The translations under genes were made by a program, and so were the position numbers. From contig CM038911.1 of NCBI GenBank assembly GCA_021904315.1, positions 11,009,390-11,073,389 on the forward strand: 64,000 nt of DNA. The letters are read 5' to 3'. Shown in pieces: positions 1 to 22,073 of the stretch. How positions within the stretch are numbered: the first letter of the stretch is position 1; the number at the start of each line of letters is the position of its first letter. The DNA comes from Sphagnum magellanicum. Lineage: Eukaryota; Streptophyta; Sphagnopsida; Sphagnales; Sphagnaceae. The notes beneath the pieces are model-generated. The model saw only the letters and a list, made by a program, of their open reading frames with translations, was not told where the DNA came from and searched no databases.

Positions 1-1439
1 AATGCTGGAGACTCAGAAGAAGCTGCTTCTTGTTTCAACTCAGTTCATCATTGTAGACCAAGTATCCAATAATTGACAACATTTCTTTATCCCTAGGTTC
101 CAAACTAATCATAGTAGCTGTACATGTAAGAGTAGTGAAAATAGCAAAGAAGTGGAGGCGCTGACGAAAGAGAGGGGAAAAGACAGGATGAACTTAGTTT
201 ATCACCAAAATTGATGGTTTTCTGAATTTCACTGCCCTTAGGATGCTACTCCACTTCTTTTTTTCTTCAAGTTTTTTTTTTTAATGTCACCTAGTTTATG
301 AGCTTAACTCAGAGTTCCAGTGCTGTGTTTTCATTACTTTCCAGATATCTCTATTATTTTTCCCCCATTTTTGCAAAATGCAGCAATAAAATTTGTTGCA
401 AAGGTTTCATTATTTTAGAGATTTAAAATTCTAAAAACCTACCAAAGAAGATGCCTATATTTATTGCTGAAATTTCATAAATTAGTTGTTTTTATTACAC
501 AATTGAATTATTTTCAAAATGCATTGCACAATCTAACACTTACTATGAATTGGTGGGACTGATCAACTGAGTACTACACTAATTTGATTGGTCTAAGTGA
601 TTTGCTATTTATAGTCTCTTTCATATTAGGTGGTTCTCACTTTTTTTTTTGTGTGAAAACCATGGGTTTCATTTCTCACACCTGTTTTAAAGAACCTCTA
701 AGGTTTTCATTATTTAAAAAAGAAGAAGAAAATATTTAGATAACCTTTCTGGGTTTCAATGGAAAAAAAAATTCTCAATGGTTTCAGTTTTGTCGGTTCT
801 CATCAAAATTACAACCCTCGGTTCTCAGTGACTGTTCCCAGAAGCCCATTTTCTAAATTTTAGAAAAATTACAATATTTTTTTATTATTTAACTTATTGT
901 GAAATTTTATTTAAATAATTTTTGAAAACCCATTTTTGTAAAAGAATCGGAAGTTTCTTCCTGAAGCTCCTTCAGTAGCTGAAGGTGCTGTTGAGGAGGC
1001 TAGCACTGCCCAATGATTTTTTTTTCAAAATATCAAGGTGTCTTCACAGGCTATGTACAAACCCATATGCAATTATTCATGGCAATTTGAAAAGGTGAGG
1101 AGTAAGTGAGTGTGGCCACCTTTTATTTTAATTAGGTAGATACTCGCTCCTTAGGAACTTAAGCACTCAATATTAGGTGATGATCCAAGGTAACATATGA
1201 TAATAAGTTGTGTTGGCAAAACATTGTCCTTAATGAGGGATTGTATGGTGATCAAATAGATGGATGTGTAAGAAACATGATGAAAATTTTCATTTTGTTG
1301 TGACCGATCAGCAATCTTGGTTGTTCAATATTACATTACAAAGACACAAATGAAAGAAATTGCAAAATCAAAACAACAAATGGATTGGGGGGGAATTAAA
1401 ACCCTAATCCTTAAGGATCCTACCCACTATAGCCCAACC
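1..1439. other. AT-rich sequence, no gene seen
   Basis: The stretch is AT-rich with many A and T homopolymers. I found no long open frame, splice-bounded coding block, RNA gene or clear repeat in it. Confidence 0.5.
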
Positions 1440-4400
1440 CAAATTTACACAAGCCACACACATTAAAACCATATTTGCATGCCCACATTAGTAAGAAGTT
1501 GCCAATGCATCATAACAAAACCACTTTCACAACCCTCACCCATAATGCAACAATAGCATATACCAAACAACCTATGCGCAATGTACAAAAATTGAAAGAA
1601 ACAAAATCTAATTCAATGAAAAGAATGGAGGTGGAAATCCAAACCCCCAACAATTTATATAATGTTTAGTAGCCACATACATTAGGTACCAAGTTGAATT
1701 ATTGATCAACAACTATAATCTTCATGCCACCAGCCATAGCAAATAGTTTGCTACCATACAAGCTACATGTGCAAAAATTAGTAAAACATTTATACCATTA
1801 ACTACTAGCAGAACATATCAAAAATATAACAATCAATTGCATATCTCACCTTATTATTATTCTAATCCTCCATGGCATCCCCAAAAGGAAAACTATCCAA
1901 AGTGTAATGATCATGTGCAAAATCCTGAGAATCAAATCCAAGTGTTTGGTTAGTTGGTTGTGTAACTTGGATTTTAGGAAATACAAGGTGGAAAAACAAT
2001 GTTCATCTTTTACGCTACCTAAAATCATAGCTACAGACAACTTTGCCAACAATGCAAAATACTCTGACAATCAGTGTTGTAAGATGTTGTTGGATGTTAA
2101 AGTAGACAAAGTCGAAAGATAGGGTTGCAAACCAATGGTGGTTCTAAAGCGGCACCATGGTTGCTCTGCATAGGGATCTTAAAGAAGGAAGCTCCAAGAT
2201 CAAGCTTATTTTCATTGAGAAAGGCTGGGATCCTCACCTAATCAGTCATTGGGCCAATGACTTTCTCAAAATAAGATTGAGCCTTCAATAAGGTTAAATG
2301 TCCCTAAATGTTTCTTCAACAAGAGGATTGAGCCAATACTAAGGATAGATGATGCATGTTGCATTCATCAATTCCTGGCTAGGGAACCGTCGCTTTAATT
2401 CCCTGATAAAAAATATGGTAGCATGTGAACACTACATTTTGATAACTTCAAAAGTTGTCGTCTAATCAGCATGTGTAGCTTGAATGAAAACCCCAATAAG
2501 AGGCCATTTTTTATGCAATTGGTATTGCTTGCCCATGAAATAAAAAACCACAAACTAGATGTTTGTTGCAAAATTAGTCCACCAAGTAGTTAACAATTGG
2601 TCATTGTTGTTTTCATGCAAGTCCAAAAACACTTTGAACTATTATACACCATATTTATTTTTAGGATTTGAATACATGATGTACAATTCAAGACAACACA
2701 TATTCACAACAATGATAAAATCACACACAAATGTGTCATGGGCTTACACAAACTTGATATCACATGGATTAACTCCAACAAAAGCACGATGTAAATTAAC
2801 CCCATCACCAAAAATAGTGGAGGTTGGTTTTTATTGGTACCGTAATATGCAAGTCATCATGCATCTTTGGCATTAGAGTTTTATATCTTGCAAGAACTCG
2901 CTTAGCATGAGACAACATGAAGATCCACCTAGTTTTTACATTACAAAGTAGTTTTAGACCCTTGGTTTCAAATAACTTGGTAAGAATTCCATGCTCCAAA
3001 TGTCTTTTAAGTGAAGATGAGAAATATGTGTGTGTAATTTGCAGCAACCCTTCAAGCTTACCAACTAAGGGTTGAACAGAAATAATCTGCACTATTCAAA
3101 AAGTCCGATGTGCCATGTAATGCACTACAATCACAAAAGATGCAACCTTGGATTTAAATTGAGTGGCAACACCAGTTTGTAGCCCTGTGAACATTACAAC
3201 TCCATCTAATCCAAAACAAATCAACTTGTTGCCAATCTAATCAGATGTCAAGCCCCCATACTCCATCAAAGACCTCATAATCAATTGAATCAAGTTATCA
3301 GCATTACCTCCACCAATCACCCTTTCCAAACTTAGCAACAATGGAATCTTTTTCAAGTTGTCAACAACATATGCATGAACACTACACCAAGACTAGTTGT
3401 CAATTGTGGTAACTTCATCATAGCTAATACCAAAGTACTTAGCCTTTGCACAACAATTCTAGTGGATTCAATGATAGTATGATGCATGTTTTCAACCATC
3501 TACGAGCCAATGGAATTAAACCAATGTTCACATGGAATATTTTTCACCTTCAAGATATCAAAGAACTATTTCATATATGCTATCAAAATCTATCAAAGGC
3601 CAGCCAAGTTGCAAGAGCCAAAAAATGGCCACACAATTGAATGAACTTGTGTTTCTTTTCATTAGCTTCACTAGAATCAACCACCATTTCAACAACATAT
3701 TTTGACCCATGCTAGCCCATAATCACTCATTCTTGGCATGTTAATTATTAGTAAACATAACATATTGCCCCATAATAAGTCCAAGATGTGCAACCTTGCA
3801 CTTCTTCCTACTTGCATGTTTTTGCAAACTATCAAATTTAGGAACCAATAGTTTTTCCCTCCCATCAAGCTCATTGCAAATCTTGTAGTGCACCATGTTA
3901 AGTGGAACATCACACCCAATTACCACAACCTTAGCCCAAGGTAATTTTACAACATAGACCTCTTGGAAAACCTAATTTAATTCCCATTCCCTTTTCATGT
4001 GTTTCTTTTGTGTAGGTTCGAGAATTGCAACCTGAAAATCAATATCAAAACTTTGAAGTTAAACCAAATCATTAGAAGATGATGGTGATAAGGGAGAGAC
4101 ATGGTTAATGATTTGAGTCCAAGACGATGAAGTTATGCTTGCAAAAGATAGAGGCCCGACATTAAAGAACATTTTATATTTAAAGTCCATTGGTGGTTAC
4201 AATGGACTAATGATGAGATGAAAATGATAAGACATGAAAGGTAAAAAGAGAACTTAGAAAAGATACCTAGCAGCCCGATTGTAGCACGAGGATCAAACAA
4301 AAATTCAAAATAACACGATGGCAATGTGATGACAATGCGATGGTAATGTAATGAATAAACACGATGAACGCACTAAAATAACCTTAAACATGCTCATAGA

Positions 4401-5180
4401 AGATGAGTAGACCAAAAGAAGCTCAAAGCTTCAAGATCCCAAAAGTTTGATTCAAAGCGATGGCAATGTGATGAACATACACATTGCAGAATGAACATAG
4501 TAACAAAAGCTCATAGACAATGAACAACACGATGAACACGCAATGCAAAATAATTTTCAAAACAAAATGAATTGCGATGAACAAAGAAATGAACATAAAA
4601 CAAAGTGCCTATGGAGCTTATAATGTAAAGAGTAAGAAGATCTTGAAGTAAAATTCAACTTGCAAATTAAATAGGGAAGGAGTAAGTTTAATTGGATGTT
4701 GAAACTCCCTTTGTGCACTCCAACTTCCTTTCCTTTTGTGCTCCATTTCTAGGTCCAATGACCTTCTCTCTAATGCCATGAAAATGAAGATCTCCATGAT
4801 GTTGCCTTTTGCCATGGATTTACAAAACCATTGATTTTACAAATTTAATGTTTGTAACTCCAAGTTCTAATGTCACCTTGTTGTTAATAGAAGCGACAAA
4901 AAAATGTAGTGAAAATTCTCTACAACAGAATAAAAACAAAGAGACTTAGTCATTCTCTATATAAACATGTATAGGCAACTCACATAAAGAAATGAGGGAA
5001 TGTCGGCGATGAAGAAGGACATCATGTGTAGTAAAGTGCCATGTCACCTAACATAAAGTAGAACTAGGGTGGCTACAAGCTTGGAAAAAATAAGCACCTA
5101 TGGTGATGGAGGTGATGGGAGGCAATTGTTCATCAAAATCGACAAGACTAGCAACAAACACTAGCAACCTCTAGCGGCTT
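1440..5180 (-). mobile_element. Decayed hAT-like transposon, copy A
   Basis: On the minus strand, broken frames resemble the large family of plant hAT/DUF659-type transposases. A block at about 3926-3770 carries LLVPKFDSLQKHA. A block at about 3220-3100 carries a TGLQTGVATQFKSKVA-like segment followed by a V-x-Y-M-A-H-R-T sequence. A third block at 3092-2805 carries YFSSSLKRHLEH and CNVKTRWIFMLSHAKRVLA, the conserved KTRW core. Stops and frameshifts separate the blocks, so no active enzyme is encoded. A second copy lies at about 26690-30050 in the same orientation. The two align at both margins: 'acaagccac.cacatta' on the left and 'ggtgatggaggtgatg' on the right. Exact ends, terminal repeats and target duplication were not found. 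Family assignment is by recognition of motifs, not by a search. Confidence 0.6.
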
Positions 5181-5744
5181 TAGATGGAGATGTTGGCGAT
5201 TTCCAAACCTTAATCAATCAAACCCACAATTAGCCTTAGATTGAACGATTAGGATTATGGCTAAATCATTAAAAAAAAACCATCCAATTTTATAAAGGGG
5301 GGCAGAACAAACCATTGGGATATTGCCACTTGGCAAAATTTTGTTAAAAAAAAAGACATTAGCACTGCCCAAACTTAAGCCTAAATCTAACTAAACATTA
5401 AACGATTTGAAAACCTGAAACTAATGCCCACATGTTTTGATACCCTGAAAATTTATCACAAAATATTCAACTAATACCATTTTGAGGTTTTCAAAAAGTC
5501 GATTATCACTTAAGTGAAAATTCACAAGCAAGTTCTCAAAAAGGTTATCATCTTATGTGAAAACCTTGAATTTTCATTTTGAAAATTGAATTAAAAACCT
5601 TAAAAGTTTTCATTGAAAATTTAGGAGAATTGCCCAACATTGGTTTCTTCCCATTTCCAGGCAATCATCCCGGATGTGTGATTTACCTTTGAACACCCAA
5701 TTACCAGGTGTGGGTGGGGCCCAAAGATGTTCTTACTTATTAAA

Positions 5745-6035
5745 TCAATTGTGGATGGATGAAATATCTCATCTTTGACAACACCAATATTTTGGAAAAC
5801 AACTATATGCAATAATAGGATTGATCATGGGGAATTTGATAGAATTGTTACCTATAGGCCCATTGCGGATGGATGAAGTATTTCATCCTTTGACATAACC
5901 AAATATTTTCAAAACCAACAATATGCACACCTAGTAAGGTTTGAATGGGGAAGTCCAATTAAAATGTTATTATAAAGTCAATTGTGGATGGATGAAATAT
6001 TTCATCCTTTGACATAACCAATATATTCAGAAACA
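5745..6035. repeat. Three degenerate tandem copies, about 116 bp
   Basis: The block 'gtggatggatgaaatatttcatc.tttgacataaccaatat' occurs at 5751, 5865 and 5984, spacing 114 and 119 bp. The sequence between blocks ('aggcttcaatgggg..gtc.aatt.aa') is also shared. Copies differ by several substitutions. Confidence 0.7.
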
Positions 6036-9000
6036 ACAATATGAATATCTAATAAGGCTTCAATGGGGGAGTCTAATTGAAGTATTATAGGCATAGGGTT
6101 TAAGGTTTATGAACCAACATTTTCTTATGTGAAATTTTGTTAAAATGTGAAAAAAAATGTAAGGGTTGCAACCCCTACAATCATCAAAAAGCTAGGTTTT
6201 TGGATTGCATTTGTCAATTCTAAAACACTTGTTGTTTCCAAATAATAGTGGGATTATAAAAATCAAATAAAATGTCTTACATATCATGTAGCCAAATCTA
6301 GTTAAATTTTTTTGTGGATGGTTGCCAATTTGGGTTTTACTATCTAATTATTGGTATTCCGCATCTTCATGGATAATTCAATTTCATTGAGTCCATGTTG
6401 GAGATAGTAGGGTAGTCATTACACCATTCGTGCAAGTCAGTACTTATGCGACAAGGAATTTTGCTACCTTAGGACAATTAGAAATAATGATATGCAATTT
6501 CCTACCATTTGATAATATGAAGCAAGTATGTTTTGATTTTCACCTAAAGCGTAATCTCCCCGTAGGCAAAGAATAGCCTAGGTACTTTGCATGGGCTCTT
6601 CCACCCTAGGGGACCCTTGACTTTGATCTACTATGTAAACAAAGTGGTCTTGGAATTGAATGTCTTTATGGGCTATCAAATTATGGGAAGATTGATGGTG
6701 GTTGGATGAGACTGAAGGTGGCTACACCAAAAAAAAAAAAAAGACCATAAATGAAAATTATAACAATTTTTTTGATTAATAAACTTAATCATAGACATTA
6801 ATAAACCATTGCAAACATAACTCTAACGTGGAACTTAAAAGATGATGTAAAAAAAAAAAACAAAACAAAAATGAAACCAATCAACATTTCTAATAATGCA
6901 TTCAAAGTAATTTCATAATGGGAATGGTAGTTGAACCTAAAGGGGTTCCATCATCAAAAAGTAAACAATTATGTTCAAGGTATTACTTCAATGAAAAAGT
7001 TTAAAAATTAAAATTTTTATGCATTCCAACACATGTCCATGCATCAACTTATAGGAATAATGTTTGTGTGCAAGGTAAAAACTAAAGACAATGTTTGCAT
7101 GAATGACCTAATAGATGAAACCATTCCCACCTTGACAATGAAATAAATGATAATCCTAGTATTATCAAAAGACTTCTAACCAATGATCAATTCAAATAGA
7201 ATAACCCCAATAGACTTAAAATTGACTAGGCCAAAATTAGACAACTTGGGATAGAAACCTTCATTCACAAGAATGTATGAGGACTTGAATCCCTAATATA
7301 TCATAGGTGGGTTTGCCTTGCACATGGTTTGTTTTGTTGTGCAGGTACTCCAACCCTCTTGTTGTCCTTGTAGCAATTTTCATCCTTGTGTTCCAATCCA
7401 AAGCCTCTTTTCCTAGCAATGAAAAAATTGCCAAACGACACCATCCAATTACTAACTAACATCATAAATGTAAAACACATATTATATTCATATGCAGATG
7501 TCATGTAACAACCAATTAATTCATCTTGTAGAATTTTCACAATAACATATGCAATTGATATAATAGTTGGACTCAACCCAAAATAATCAATTTATAATGT
7601 GCCACAAATGCGATTGCATTTACATAACAACATAAAAAATAAAAAATATCTCTATTCTCCAAATATTCGCATAAAATGGTCGATTGTCATTGGTAATGTG
7701 TAATAGCACAAAGCCCAAGTGCATTAATGAATGGTGAAATTTATGATTGATGCATGCTTAGGTTTGTCAAATTCCAATGATGAGTAATCGGAATTGGTAT
7801 ATGGGGGACTTTTTGGAATCCTTGTTGTTTTGGACCATTCGAAAGACAATTTCAAAAATAACTATCTCATTTTCAAGCTTAATTACTTTTTTTCCCTTAA
7901 TAATTACTTCCTTTTTTTGTTAACTTTCTTAATATAACTCCTTTTCTACTAACTACCTCCATTTAATAACTATCTCACTCCTCTTCCCTATGAAAAAACA
8001 TGTAAAAATGTGTCTTTTCATGTGAAATGTATATTAATTTAAATTAAATTTGACATTGACATAAATAATGATGAATAATTGAAAACCGTATGAAAACATA
8101 AGAAAAATAAATTGATCATCATTGGTAGTGCGCAACAATGCAGAGCCCAAATGGTATAGGGGTAAAAGAATTTGCCAATTACCAAGTTTATAATGAAATG
8201 TAAACTTAAGGCATAATCCATAATTACTAATAAATAAATGAGGGTGGGAATTTTGGGATGGGATTAAAAAAAATTCATGAATGAGAATTCAAAATGACAT
8301 CCACCTACTTAAAAAAAAGAAAAAAATTGATTGTTAGAAGTTGAAGTTAAAATGGTGCATGGACAACCCATGGGCAAACCTAATTCAAAAGACACACCAT
8401 AGTTCGAGCTTGGAAAGGACACACCACCTCTCATCTTATAACATATTTTACAATTGCTAATGAGGGTTAAATCAAAATGGCTAATACTCATAGAAATAGG
8501 AGTCCCAAAAATTCCAGATTTTATGAAATTATAAAATTTGCAACTTTCTAAACTCATAATTCTTGCACACAAATTTTAGTTGAAAAATTCTAAAAGGCAA
8601 AGTGGTAATCCTTGAAGAGTGTTTTTTGACATTATATAACATGTTTAATTCAAAGGCCATTTAATTAATGACCCTCAATTTTATTAATTAGAAATCAAAG
8701 GTAATAGCTTGATTATTTGTCATTTTTTGGACCATAATTCTTAAATCAAAACTACAAATGAAGAATGAAAACTTGCTTTCGATATTTACATTTCAAAACC
8801 TTTTCAATGATATGTTGAGGGCCAATTTGGACCATGTCTACTACTTACACTTTTGATCAAAAAATGTGACACTTGCATGAGGACATAATTCCCAAAGCAT
8901 TTCTCACTTGAGATTGTTTCAAACTCATTTTCTTTTGATCTTTTGCATTCGAGAATGTGCTCAGAATGTTGAGACATTTTTTAGTCCACTCTCATTTTCA

Positions 9001-9424
9001 TTCTTTAGCCTTGGTCATGAGCCCAACACTAAAGTTTTGATAGTTATGAATATGTTTTGTTAATTAAACACAAAAGTGTAATAATGAATGAATTCCATTC
9101 ATTACAAATGATAAATGAACATAATTCATTAGTAAAAAATTAAATCACATAAATTATTATATGAATTATGATTTCATATATTGATTATTTCTAAGGTTAA
9201 AATGTTATGCAATTTATTTTTGGACCAATTGATATTATTTGTGACATCGCATTTCATTATATTGAAACATTTTGAAAATATCTTTTGTAAGCTTGGTTTC
9301 GATATAAAGAATGAAAAGTTTCATTCATTCAACTTCTCCAAAACTTGGGTTGTCGAATATGTTTGTTGATGTTATAATTTCAATAAATAAACATTACATC
9401 ATTATATTTGACAACGTGAAATCT

Positions 9425-9505
9425 TGAAATTGATGGATGAAACTTGGATGAAACAATTTTCATGATGGATGAAAATGGATGTTCATAGATGAATTTCATT
9501 CATGA
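9425..9505. repeat. ATGGATGAA-rich simple repeat
   Basis: Several close, irregular copies of TGGATGAA occur here. The same motif dominates 9835-10010 and 21296-22060 in this window. Confidence 0.55.
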
Positions 9506-9834
9506 ACAACAAACCAATCTACATGAATTACCATGTGAAGTATATCCTATTCATTGGTTGCATGGAAATTCAAATTCCAAAAATTGGCGGCCACTATTTT
9601 TGGCCTCGACTAATAGCCCTTCCTAAGAACACCCGACCTATTTATTCACACTAATTCACAAAACATAACTAAATAAATAAGGAAATAAATAAATAACTAA
9701 ATTGGTTTACATGAAACTTGACCACAAACTTAACAAGGGAAAATGCCCTAAAACCGCTAATAACTAGGAAAAAAAAATTAAAAAAAACCAACAACAAGAA
9801 CAGCTAGTTCTGTTACCCGATGAGGACTAGGAAC

Positions 9835-10010
9835 AGGCTCAATGGATGATGAATTCGGTGAAACTGGTCGTGAAATTGAATGAACTGGATGAAATTTATG
9901 GCGTAGAATTGGATGACGTGGGATGAAATTGGACACGAGTACTGGGATGAATTGGATGAAACGGGATGAAATTGTACACGAGTAATGGGACGAATTGGAT
10001 GAAATCTGTC
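9835..10010. repeat. GGATGAA repeat with about 43-bp duplicated unit
   Basis: The unit 'gggatgaaattgKacacgagtaMtgggaYgaattggatgaaa' is present twice in tandem (about 9930-10005), preceded by looser copies of tggatgaa. It lies just upstream of the 5' region of the splicing-factor gene. Confidence 0.65.
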
Positions 10011-10407
10011 GCGGACACTCGACGCCTAAAGCCTTGCGTAGTTCCTCCGCGTGGCTGCTGCTGCTGCTGTTTCTCACGCTTCGCGCGCTCACGGAAGCGA
10101 GGAATTGAGTCGGAATTTTTCGCCTGCAGTAGACGAGGTGGGGGCAAGATCAGTCATGGTAGTGATGGTGCTGGAGTTAACAAGAGTTGGAGAAGAAGAG
10201 GAGGAGGAGGAGGAGGAGGAGAAAAGTGAGTGGGAAGTAAGTTACCGAGGGAGGAGGAGGAGGAGGAGTTGTGGATTCGAGGTTTAGGGTTTGATGGTAC
10301 TCCCACAGAAGTAGTTTGAAGACGTGACCGCGCGAGCATGGCTCTCCGAAGCAGCGATGCCGCGTCGGAACCGGATAACGTAACGTTCCTTCACACACAC
10401 ACACACA

Positions 10408-10450
<43 letters not shown>

Positions 10451-11685
10451 GTTTTCTTGCGACTTGTTTCGCTCCAATCTTTGCTTTGACAAGTACACTG
10501 GTGCAGGAGTAGGTCCCTTTGTTTAGGAGGGGTGAAGTGATAGAGAAAGTGGCAATCGTCTTTCTCAGGAGCTATGTGGGATGTTTCAGAAGATTCTATG
10601 TCATTTGCAGTGCATGAGCTCTGGAGACTCAATGGTGTCCGAGTGTTTGTCCTGATGGTGATTTGGTACTTCAGCATTATCAATTGGCTTTGAGTGTCAT
10701 CTATCTCCTGGGACTAAACAGGTTCTTCTGTCTGTGTAGTTTAGCTATAATATTATAATTAGGTAGCAGCAACTCTAATGGCTGCCAGAACATTCTTGCA
10801 CAGTAGAACATTCTTCCTCTCTGAACCTTTAGGTGAAGTGCATGCTCTCAAGGTTTGGCATTTCCCATACCTTTTTATGATGAAATTGAGACAGAGCTCT
10901 TCATGTCTGGCTGTGGGGTTTTGGTGTTTTGTCCAGTATTTCATATTCTATGAGGGGAGGGTAGATGTGAGTATTTCCTGGATGCTGTTGGAAGTCTTCA
11001 TGACATTCTGCTTGCATTTCTCTTCTGAAAAGTCTCTTGCAACTTTGTGGATTTTAACCATTAACCAAAGTCCTAGGGGTTTTGATCTCAACCACATTAT
11101 GCAGGTATTGACATGATCTGTATGCCTCAGGTGCATTCCAAACTACCTCTAATACTGCTACTTTGGACATTACTGCTGAGTCAGTTCTACACATTCTTGA
11201 GGCTTTGTAGTTCTAAAGTTTTCTTCATTTCTCAGATGGTCAGTCTTGTTGTCTTTCTGAACAATGAAGGCTACCCTCTAAAGATTCTCTTAAAGAGCAC
11301 CAGTGGTTTGCTCTGCAAATAGAAATCCCTTTGAACCTGTGATGGGTGTGAAGGTGGTCCCTGGACAAGTAGGAGGTTGTCACTTCTGTTCATACTGCTA
11401 ATTTTTTAGTTCATTTGGAATGAGTTCTTCCCTGTTCTTTTGTCCTTATCTGGGAGTTTTCTCCGATTTAAAGGAATTTTTTTGCCTGGCTATGTTTACC
11501 TTTAATTGTGAGTATGAAGATTCTTGAAACTCACGAGAGTTAATTCTCTTCTTGAACTCAAACATGTGAGTGCTGAAATCTTCTTATAGTGGATTGAGAG
11601 AAACAATTTCACAACTGCCTTTGGGTATTGCTTTTTTGCTAACCTGCTTTAGGTGTTTGCTGACTAATATCTGCAGACTGGTACA
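10011..11685 (+). promoter_or_regulatory. Probable promoter and 5' leader of splicing-factor gene
   Basis: The sequence becomes GC-richer at about 10010, typical of a plant gene start. It contains GGA-rich tracts (10196-10268), a telo-box-like 'ggtttagggttt' at about 10279 and a (CA)n(TC)n microsatellite (10392-10448). The initiator ATG at 11686 follows a good acceptor (ctgcag) by about a dozen bases, so at least one intron in the 5' leader is likely. I could not fix the transcription start or the first donor. Confidence 0.45.
10392..10448. repeat. (CA)n(TC)n compound microsatellite
   Basis: About 19 bases of CA repeat are followed directly by about 38 bases of TC repeat. Compare the TC/AC tract at 32487-32537 beside the DTW gene. 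Confidence 0.9.
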
Positions 11686-20386
<8,701 letters not shown>

Positions 20387-21295
20387 CATTTCTACATGCG
20401 GAAACTCACCAATCTGACGTCCAGCTATTCATGTGCACAGTCTATGACTACTTGATTTTAGAACACCTATCAAGGATTGTTTTTGTTCATTAGAGGAGGT
20501 TGTCATTATCCAAAATTCAAAGTATCTGTTTTGCCCCAGTGATATTGTTCTGCTTCCCTGTCCATACTTTTTTACCTTAGTATATTGTTGACGATGGAAG
20601 GCTGGAGTTGTGCCTTGACTATCATGAATGGTATGCACGACCTTTTGCATGACTATGTTCATGTCATGCACTGGTTGAGATCTTAAACGAGATCTTAAAA
20701 GTATCATAATTGACATCCTAACTGAGTGAAAGGGACACATTGATTCTTTTAACTGAGGTCTTACATGAGATCTTGAAAGACTCAGAAATAGGAGATGGAA
20801 CCTTGGCGAAGAATAGATGACGAGATAGTCTATCTATGAAGGAAGTTAGTTTGTTTTGTTTTGTTTCGTAGTTATGAGGTCCACGGAACTGGGATGCTTC
20901 AGATTGTGTTCTTGGTGTCTTTACAAAGCTCTTGACGACGAGGGGTGCATGGGCGTGGTTCCATGATGCTTGGACTTGCGGTGCAAGAGTTCTTGAATAT
21001 TGAATGATTTCTTCACTGAAAATTAAATTAAATTGTAGCCAAAATTTTTGGAGGAATTGGAATGTGTCTTTGGTGTTGTTGAAAAGATCTTGGTGAGCAG
21101 GATTTAATGGAATTTATTTGGTAATATTTGGATTCAGAATGTGGGAGGTATTGATTTTAAAGTGATTTTTGCTGCTGAAAATTCAAATAAATTCCAAAAA
21201 ATTAGGTTTTGGAAGGGAAAATCAGTTGAGAATGTGGGAACACTTGGGCCCACGGCACAGGCCACACTAGTAGATATGGGAAAGTAGGAAAGAAT
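20387..21295. other. 3' flank of splicing-factor gene
   Basis: Non-coding sequence following the stop, presumably including the 3' UTR. I saw no clear single polyadenylation signal. A small degenerate repeat of 'aactgag.gtcttacatgagatcttgaaag' occurs around 20680-20780. Confidence 0.5.
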
Positions 21296-22060
21296 GAATG
21301 AACGGGTTAACATAGATGAAAATTTAGCTCTGGATGGATGGTGAATTAGTAGAGATGGAAACAACGATTGCATGAATAATAGTGAATTAATTAATAGAGA
21401 TGGAAACTAGCAAAGGATGGATGACAAAAAATCAGAGTATGGATGATGACCTGATGAATAAAGATGGAAACTAGAAAGAGAAAGAATCACTCACAAAAAT
21501 AGAGAAATGGGTCAATGATGAGATTAAAGAACAAACTACCAAAGGATGGATGGATGGATGGATGGATGGATGATGAACTAACTAGTAAAATGGAAACTAG
21601 AAAATGAATGAATGATGAACAAATAGATAATGGATGTTGATCAATAATTAGATGAAAAAAGAAATGCATCAAACAAACTACCAAAAGATGGCTGATGAAA
21701 GTCTCACTAAATATCAATATGGATGGAAATTTAGCAAAGAAATTGATTTGATGAAAGCTGCTAAGGACCATTTTTTTTGGGAGGCTAATTGTTCAAAGTG
21801 TAAGCTTGATACTTTATTCCATTAACAATGAGATTTTAGTAAGAGGGTTTACTTTCCACTAATTAATTAAAGGGACCGTCAAGGGATCTAGTTTTTGACA
21901 CCATGGATGAAGTTGTCCATTATATGGATGAATTTTTTTGACTATGTGGTTCATCGAAAAATATGGATGAATTTGTAGACTATATGGATGAAAATATCGA
22001 CTACAGGCATGAACTCCTTGACAAAATTTGGATGAATTTTTCGACACCATGGATGAAGTT
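21296..22060. repeat. TGGATGAA minisatellite field
   Basis: Copies of TGGATGA(A/T) occur throughout. They include a perfect (GGAT)n run near 21546-21572 and, at 21903-22060, a 21-bp unit ('atggatgaatttgtagactat' type) repeated with variation and some longer units. On the plus strand the 21-bp unit would read as the heptad MDEFVDY, but stops interrupt it. The field ends a few bases from the stop codon of the neighbouring dehydratase gene, so it is likely in that gene's 3' UTR or flank. Confidence 0.75.
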
Positions 22061-22073
22061 TTCAGATCGGCTG

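Larger units (their letters stand above)
5181..9780. other. Gene-free AT-rich spacer
   Basis: Apart from short tandem repeats noted separately, I see no coding signal. The minus-strand frame at 7301-7576 (91 codons) is the longest open frame but resembles nothing I recognise and has no flanking exons. It may be further transposon debris. Confidence 0.5.

Noticed and set aside
7682-8160. Possible direct duplication ('gattgtcattggtaatgtg...cacaaagcccaa' and 'gatcatcattggtagtgcg...cagagcccaa')
   Set aside because: Similarity covers only about 40 bp with many differences, and I could not extend it convincingly.
10177-10683. 168-codon minus-strand frame with SP/ER-rich stretches
   Set aside because: Its low-complexity parts are translations of the CA/TC and GGA microsatellites in the leader of the splicing-factor gene.
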